Source: Ignavibacteriales bacterium (lineage in GTDB: Bacteria > Bacteroidota > Ignavibacteria > Ignavibacteriales > Ignavibacteriaceae). From it: DNA of 37,985 nucleotides. The position numbers and the translations under genes were made by a program. Location: contig JACPGF010000207.1 of the NCBI GenBank assembly GCA_016182615.1, positions 1-37,985 of the forward strand, read 5' to 3'. The notes beneath the pieces are model-generated. The model was not told where the DNA came from and ran no database searches. It worked only from the letters and a program-made list of their open reading frames with translations. This document shows, piece by piece, positions 33,960 through 37,985 of the stretch (the stretch's first letter is position 1; every line of letters begins with the position of its first letter).

Positions 33960-35030
33960 TTATTTATTGGTAAGCAGTTTAATTAGTTTTTTCCCAATGC
34001 CGGAAATGTGTTGTATGCCGCCAAATTTTTCGGCTCCCGGCCCAAATGCAAATACACCAACGGCTGAGGCAGTGTGCCCCTTTGTTGTGTATGCATAACT
34101 AAGCGCGGTTGTATCAGTCTTACCTCCAGCAATGGCAAGCCCGCCCGTTTCATGATCCGCAGTTACCAGTACAAGAGTGTTGCCGTCTTTCCGGGCAAAA
34201 TCTAAAGCCGTATGGATGGCTAGATTGAAATCTTTCATTTCAGCTTCGAATTCCCTGCTTTTGTTATCGTGCAATGCCCAGTCGATTTGGCTGCCTTCGA
34301 TCATGAGAATAAAACCTTTTTTATTCCGTGTAACCGTTCTTAAAGCCGCATTGGTTAGATCTGCTAATGTGTAATTACGGGATAATGCGCCCGGGAGGCC
34401 ATCCTCTGCAAGCAAGGCATAGAATTTATTTTTTGGCTGCAAACGCAATAACGAATCAGCCGAGGTAAAAACCGTGTAACCGGAGTTATGCAGTTTGCTG
34501 ATTTTATCCGTGAACATTTTTTTATTAACCGTGTCATTAAACGGTTTAAAATATTTCAAACCGCCGCCGATGATCACATCCCAGTTATCATCCGGGTATT
34601 GAGCGGCCAGCTCCCTTTCTTTTTTCCTGTCGGTTCCGTGCCCTAAGAAACACGCCGGCGTGGCATTGCTAACTGTTGATGTTACTACTACACCAGCCGC
34701 TTTGCCTTTGTCTTTAGCATACTCGAACACTGTTTTCAAGATGGTGCCGTCAGGAGCCACGCTAATCCATTTGTTATTGGTTTTATGTCCTGTGGCAAGA
34801 GCAGTTGCACCAGCGGCCGAGTCGGTAATCAGCTTATCTGCTGAACATGTTACCGAGAGGCCAACCGTAGGAAATTTCTGGAATGCATTTGATGAGTCAG
34901 AAACGAGAGATGAGCTTACTTGCGATAAGCCCATCCCGTCTCCGATTAATATAATAATGTTTTTAGGTTTTCCATTTTGCCCTGCGAGAGTAACAATAAA
35001 AAGTAGCAGCAGGGTTAATAGCTTATTCAT
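33960..35030 (-). CDS. phoA: Alkaline phosphatase (PhoA family)
   Basis: A 356-residue exported phosphomonoesterase with a short signal peptide (LLTLLLLFIVTLAGQ). Metal and catalytic motifs are intact: IILIGDGMGLSQ near residue 28 (Asp), ITDSAAGATALATG near 68 (Ser nucleophile in DSA), EGSQIDWALHDN near 245, VTADHETGG near 290 and TKGHTASAVGVFAFG near 317 (last metal His). The protein is shorter than E. coli PhoA (about 470) and fits the compact family common in Bacteroidota. It would release phosphate from organic esters in the periplasm, using zinc and magnesium. The gene starts 4 bases after the last base of ilvE's stop, so it is co-transcribed with it; the reason for that pairing is not obvious. 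Confidence 0.92.
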   Translation of the reverse strand: MNKLLTLLLLFIVTLAGQNGKPKNIIILIGDGMGLSQVSSSLVSDSSNAFQKFPTVGLSVTCSADKLITDSAAGATALATGHKTNNKWISVAPDGTILKTVFEYAKDKGKAAGVVVTSTVSNATPACFLGHGTDRKKERELAAQYPDDNWDVIIGGGLKYFKPFNDTVNKKMFTDKISKLHNSGYTVFTSADSLLRLQPKNKFYALLAEDGLPGALSRNYTLADLTNAALRTVTRNKKGFILMIEGSQIDWALHDNKSREFEAEMKDFNLAIHTALDFARKDGNTLVLVTADHETGGLAIAGGKTDTTALSYAYTTKGHTASAVGVFAFGPGAEKFGGIQHISGIGKKLIKLLTNK

Positions 35031-35033
35031 TGG

Positions 35034-36116
35034 CTACGCGGTAACCTCAACAGGAACTCGGGTAAGCCAGTTGTGTTCATCTGCAATTTTACCATAATGA
35101 ATACCGGTTAAATGTGCAAAAAGCTTACGGGCAAGTTCACCGGTTGTACCGTCGTTGATAAAAATTTTCCTGTCCTTAAACTTCATTTCACCAACGGAAG
35201 AAATAACGGCTGCAGTTCCCGTACCGAATACGTCGAGCACTTCACCTTTTGCATGCCGGTCAAATAATTCTTCAACAGAAACGACCCGCTCGGTAACATT
35301 ATAGTTCCAGTCCTTTAATATTTGCAGAACCGACATTCTGGTAATGCCCGGTAAAATACCTCCGGTTAACTGCGGGGTAACAACTTCATCGTTAAACTGT
35401 ATGTAGATGTTCATGGTGCCGACTTCTTCGATGTTTTTGAGTGTAACGGCATCAAGCCAGAGCACTTGCGTGTAGCCTTCGTTTTTGGCAATTTCGGCGC
35501 CTAATAAGCTTGCAGCATAGTTGCCGGGCGTTTTACACTCGCCAAGGCCTTTGCGAACTGCACGCACATAATCATCCTGCACCAGAATTTTAACCGGTTT
35601 GAAACCTTCGGGATAATAAGCGCCAACGGGTGAAAGCATGGTTACCAGTTTATATCCCTGTGATGGCTTTACCCCAAGTACAGGGTCTGTCCCAAAGATA
35701 AACGGGCGGATATAGAGCGATTCACCGTGTTTGGTTGGAATCCAATCGCGGTCGATATTTACCAATTCTTTTAATGCATCAATAGTTGATGGTATATCAA
35801 CATCAGGCATGCACAGGCGCTTTGATGAGTTGTTCAAACGCTGAAAATGTTTATCAGCCCTGAAAATTACTATATCGTCATTAATCTGTCTGAATGCTTT
35901 TAACCCCTCGAACGCAGCCTGCCCGTAATGGATAAACATAGTTGCAGGGTGCATGTTGAAATTGGCTAAAGGCTTAATTGCATGGTTGTGCCATCCTTTT
36001 TCAGCGGTATAATCCATTTCAAAAATGTGGTCGGTAAAAATCTGCCCGAATCCCAATGATTCAGGAAGGACTGGTTTTTCGGTGCGGGTTTTAATCTCAT
36101 ACCGGATGTCTTTCAT
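35034..36116 (-). CDS. ilvE: Branched-chain amino-acid aminotransferase
   Basis: A 360-residue cytoplasmic PLP enzyme of the BCAT (fold type IV, class II) kind. It exchanges amino groups between Leu, Ile or Val and 2-oxoglutarate. Motifs include HYGQAAFEGLKAFR near residue 62, SLYIRPFIFGTDPVLGV near 132, GLGECKTPGNYAASLLGAEI near 190 (PLP Lys in ECK; most relatives have AGG or GG where this has TPG), YTQVLWLDAVTLKNIEEVGT, and GILPGITRMSVLQI near 253. The frame extends to 36155 but the ATG at 36116 has AAGGAAG 7 bases upstream and gives the usual N-terminus. The phoA-like gene follows after 3 bases. Confidence 0.93.
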   Translation of the reverse strand: MKDIRYEIKTRTEKPVLPESLGFGQIFTDHIFEMDYTAEKGWHNHAIKPLANFNMHPATMFIHYGQAAFEGLKAFRQINDDIVIFRADKHFQRLNNSSKRLCMPDVDIPSTIDALKELVNIDRDWIPTKHGESLYIRPFIFGTDPVLGVKPSQGYKLVTMLSPVGAYYPEGFKPVKILVQDDYVRAVRKGLGECKTPGNYAASLLGAEIAKNEGYTQVLWLDAVTLKNIEEVGTMNIYIQFNDEVVTPQLTGGILPGITRMSVLQILKDWNYNVTERVVSVEELFDRHAKGEVLDVFGTGTAAVISSVGEMKFKDRKIFINDGTTGELARKLFAHLTGIHYGKIADEHNWLTRVPVEVTA

Positions 36117-36321
36117 TGAGCGCTTCCTTTTAAGAAAATAACTAAAGGTACACACTATATTTAAGCATTTTTGGCGAATCTAAAAAACCCAAAAAAGCGT
36201 TATACTTTTTGTGCTTTTCACAAAAGAGGTTATAATTTTAGGATTAACCGGTACACAATGCAAAAAAGGCAGTTGAAAACAGAAAAGATGTAAAAAAAAG
36301 AGAACAAAATCAGAAATAATG

Positions 36322-36359
36322 TGCAATGAATAATTAATAATGAAGAATTAAAAATTCAG
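36322..36359. repeat. Degenerate AATGAATAATTAATAATGAAG tract
   Basis: A loose AATGA/AATAA repeat that matches 26160-26196 at about 28 of 35 positions by eye. It is not associated with any ORF. Confidence 0.45.
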
Positions 36360-36669
36360 ACCCTTCCCGCTTGCACCGGCATGTACCAAACATTCCGGCA
36401 GGTAAATATTTGGGCAAGTCGTTAAGGCGGGTTCAGAATGAAGGCAGAGTTTTAATAAGAGTTGGATTCTGAATGAGGAATAAACGGATAAAACAGCTAT
36501 TTTAAACGAAGTAGGAAATGCAAAGCGCGGCGTTATATTTTTGCCACGATTGGAAAAGGAATGTATAATCAGATAGACGCTGTAAATTACTGGCTGGCGG
36601 GAGCGGTGAATTTTTTAAGCCCGCAGAGGGACTCACCTAACAGAAAGCGTGGGTGTTTCGCTTTGAAAC

Positions 36670-36692
36670 AGTTCGCCCGAACCGGGCGAACT
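36670..36692 (-). terminator. Perfect 10-bp hairpin after the AAA+ gene
   Basis: AGTTCGCCCG (36670-36679) and CGGGCGAACT (36683-36692) with a 3-base loop, 66 bases after the stop at 36759. On the minus strand the following bases (GTTTC) form only a short T-run, so termination is likely but not certain. Confidence 0.55.
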
Positions 36693-36758
36693 AAAAATAT
36701 ATCCTCACGTTCAATTCTACTGTTCTATGCGGATTTAAACTTGAACCTAAGACACGCC

Positions 36759-37985
36759 TCATGCAATATCCAAATCTTCTGCACCTTCATCATATTCGGT
36801 GCTGCTGAACATGCTGCTCACCAAATCGCTAAAATGAACACCACGCTCGAGTTTCATTTTACTTAAAACGGAAAACTCGGAAAGGCCAAAGAGCATAAAC
36901 TCCATGTATAATAAAAGTTTATCACCGGTTAACTCGGGGTAAAAACGCAAAACAAGTTCTTCTATAAAACCTAGTTTACTTAGTTGTTCTTTATATGTAT
37001 TCTGTGAACTGTCGAACATAAAGTCTATGGTGTTCCCCTTGTTAAACCAGTCAATTACCGGCTGATAGATGCTGCGCTCCTGCGATTTGCGTTTCTTTTC
37101 GGGTGACGGGAAGTGCGTGGCGAAAGCGCTGCGCAATGCTTTCCCAAGAATCATCATCGCAACTTTTGCAGGACCTTCCTGCTCACCTTCGTACACCAGT
37201 TCCACTTTTCCCGTGATAGCCGGGATAATGCCGTAAAGATCCGATATCCGAACGTTGCACTTATCCTCACTATTTAACAGCATCCTCCGTTCTGCTGCCG
37301 CTATCAGGTTCTCGTACGCGCTGATACTCATGCGGGCGGATACTCCGCTCTTGTGATCGATATATTCGCTCGCGCGGGCTTCGTGAGCAGTTTGCTCAAC
37401 AAGGTTTGCCAGCAGTGTGTCAACATAAATGTTTTTCTGCTGCACCGAGAGGTGCGCTTCCTGCGCGGTTATTTGCTTGGATATTTCGATGCTCTTCGGG
37501 TAATGGGTTAATATCTGGCTGTCAATCCTGTCCTTGAGCGGCGTTACGATTGAACCGCGGTTGGTATAATCTTCAGGGTTAGCCGTGAACACGAACAGCA
37601 CATCAAGCGGCAGGCGCATCTTGAATCCGCGTATCTGTATGTCTTCTTCCTGCAAAATGTTAAACAGCGCAACCTGAATGCGGGCCTGCAAATCGGGCAG
37701 CTCGTTAATAACAAAAATGGAGCGGTTGGAACGGGGTATAAGTCCAAAGTGTATTACCCGCTCATCTGAGTAATGCAGCTTTTGCGCGGCGGCTTTAATC
37801 GGGTCAACATCCCCGATAAGATCGGCAGTGGTTACATCAGGGGTGGCGAGTTTCTCGGTATAGCGTGTATCGCGGTATATCCATTCAACAGGCATATCAT
37901 CACCGAGTTCTGCCACAAGGTCTTTTGCAAATTTTGATAACGGTGTAAACGGGTTATCGTTAATCTCCGAGCCTGAAACGATGGG
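36759..37985 (-). CDS. MoxR/magnesium-chelatase-like AAA+ ATPase (5' end outside the window)
   Basis: The frame stays open through the window end at 37985, so at least 408 residues are visible and the N-terminus is missing. The first visible residues read PIVSGSEINDNPFTPLSKFA. Motifs of the chelatase/MoxR-like group follow: LATPDVTTADLIGDVDPIKA, a Walker-B-like FVINELPDLQARIQVALFNI with LQEEDIQIRG after it, VFTANPEDYTNRG (sensor I) and TPLKDRIDSQI (arginine finger region). Helical lid and C-terminal extension follow. The Walker A motif is presumably upstream of the window. Relatives usually act as chaperone ATPases with a von Willebrand A protein; no such partner is visible here. Confidence 0.85.
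   Translation of the reverse strand, partial: PIVSGSEINDNPFTPLSKFAKDLVAELGDDMPVEWIYRDTRYTEKLATPDVTTADLIGDVDPIKAAAQKLHYSDERVIHFGLIPRSNRSIFVINELPDLQARIQVALFNILQEEDIQIRGFKMRLPLDVLFVFTANPEDYTNRGSIVTPLKDRIDSQILTHYPKSIEISKQITAQEAHLSVQQKNIYVDTLLANLVEQTAHEARASEYIDHKSGVSARMSISAYENLIAAAERRMLLNSEDKCNVRISDLYGIIPAITGKVELVYEGEQEGPAKVAMMILGKALRSAFATHFPSPEKKRKSQERSIYQPVIDWFNKGNTIDFMFDSSQNTYKEQLSKLGFIEELVLRFYPELTGDKLLLYMEFMLFGLSEFSVLSKMKLERGVHFSDLVSSMFSSTEYDEGAEDLDIA

Larger units (their letters stand above)
36117..36758. other. Gene-free region between the AAA+ gene and ilvE
   Basis: AT-rich DNA with a degenerate ATGAATAAT tract (36322-36359) and the hairpin at 36670-36692. The plus-strand frame at 36561-36866 crosses into the AAA+ gene on the other strand and was rejected. 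The ilvE promoter should be near 36150-36250 but was not defined. Confidence 0.45.

Noticed and set aside
36561-36866. 101-codon plus-strand frame
   Set aside because: Its last third lies antisense to the well-supported AAA+ gene, and the first part crosses a terminator-like hairpin.
1-37985. CRISPR array, tRNA or rRNA genes, insertion-sequence transposase
   Set aside because: No evenly spaced direct repeats, no tRNA-like T-loop with matching stems in the gaps, and no transposase-like ORF were seen by eye; a covariance search would be needed to be certain.

Overview
The window looks like chromosomal DNA from a member of the Bacteroidota/Chlorobiota-Ignavibacteriota group. Three large secreted proteins end in the 'YPNPFNPST / YDxLGKE / ASGxYFYR' type of C-terminal sorting tail used with type IX secretion in that group. 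Other signs fit the same origin: an HU-like domain fused to a SPOR domain, a plug-less TonB-type barrel, an AlgI-type MBOAT between SGNH hydrolases, AT-rich intergenic DNA and mostly weak Shine-Dalgarno sequences. No tRNA, rRNA, CRISPR array, transposase gene or prophage was seen.

Layout. (1) 1-2553, plus strand: the tail of a possibly broken ORF, then a compact operon of an NHL-repeat protein, a DUF2085 membrane protein and two unrecognised membrane proteins. (2) 2525-9544, minus strand: a tight four-gene operon reading TPR protein -> outer-membrane barrel -> HU/transmembrane/SPOR protein -> TonB-family protein. It touches DNA, inner membrane, peptidoglycan and outer membrane, and is the most interesting unit here. 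(3) 9841-14668: two secreted T9SS-type proteins, a metalloprotease/beta-helix protein and a PD40-propeller protein. (4) 14669-15639: a gene-free stretch with a nested inverted repeat of the REP-doublet type. (5) 15640-17835: Tex on the plus strand. (6) 18050-19265: a two-gene operon of unknown function. (7) 19705-23917: an SGNH - MBOAT - SGNH operon, probably for O-acylation of a surface or secreted polysaccharide. (8) 24179-25864: EttA, an ABC-F translation factor. (9) 25865-27049: a long gap holding a likely 32-residue membrane peptide gene. (10) 27050-33094: a 2014-residue secreted protein that joins a rhamnogalacturonan-acetylesterase-like domain to a pectin methylesterase domain. (11) 33960-36116: ilvE and an alkaline phosphatase in one operon. 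(12) 36759-37985: the 3' part of a MoxR/magnesium-chelatase-like AAA+ ATPase, cut by the window end.

Taken together, the genes suggest a heterotrophic, Gram-negative envelope-rich cell that secretes proteases and pectin-modifying enzymes and acylates its own polysaccharides. All function calls come from motif reading by eye; no database search was possible.
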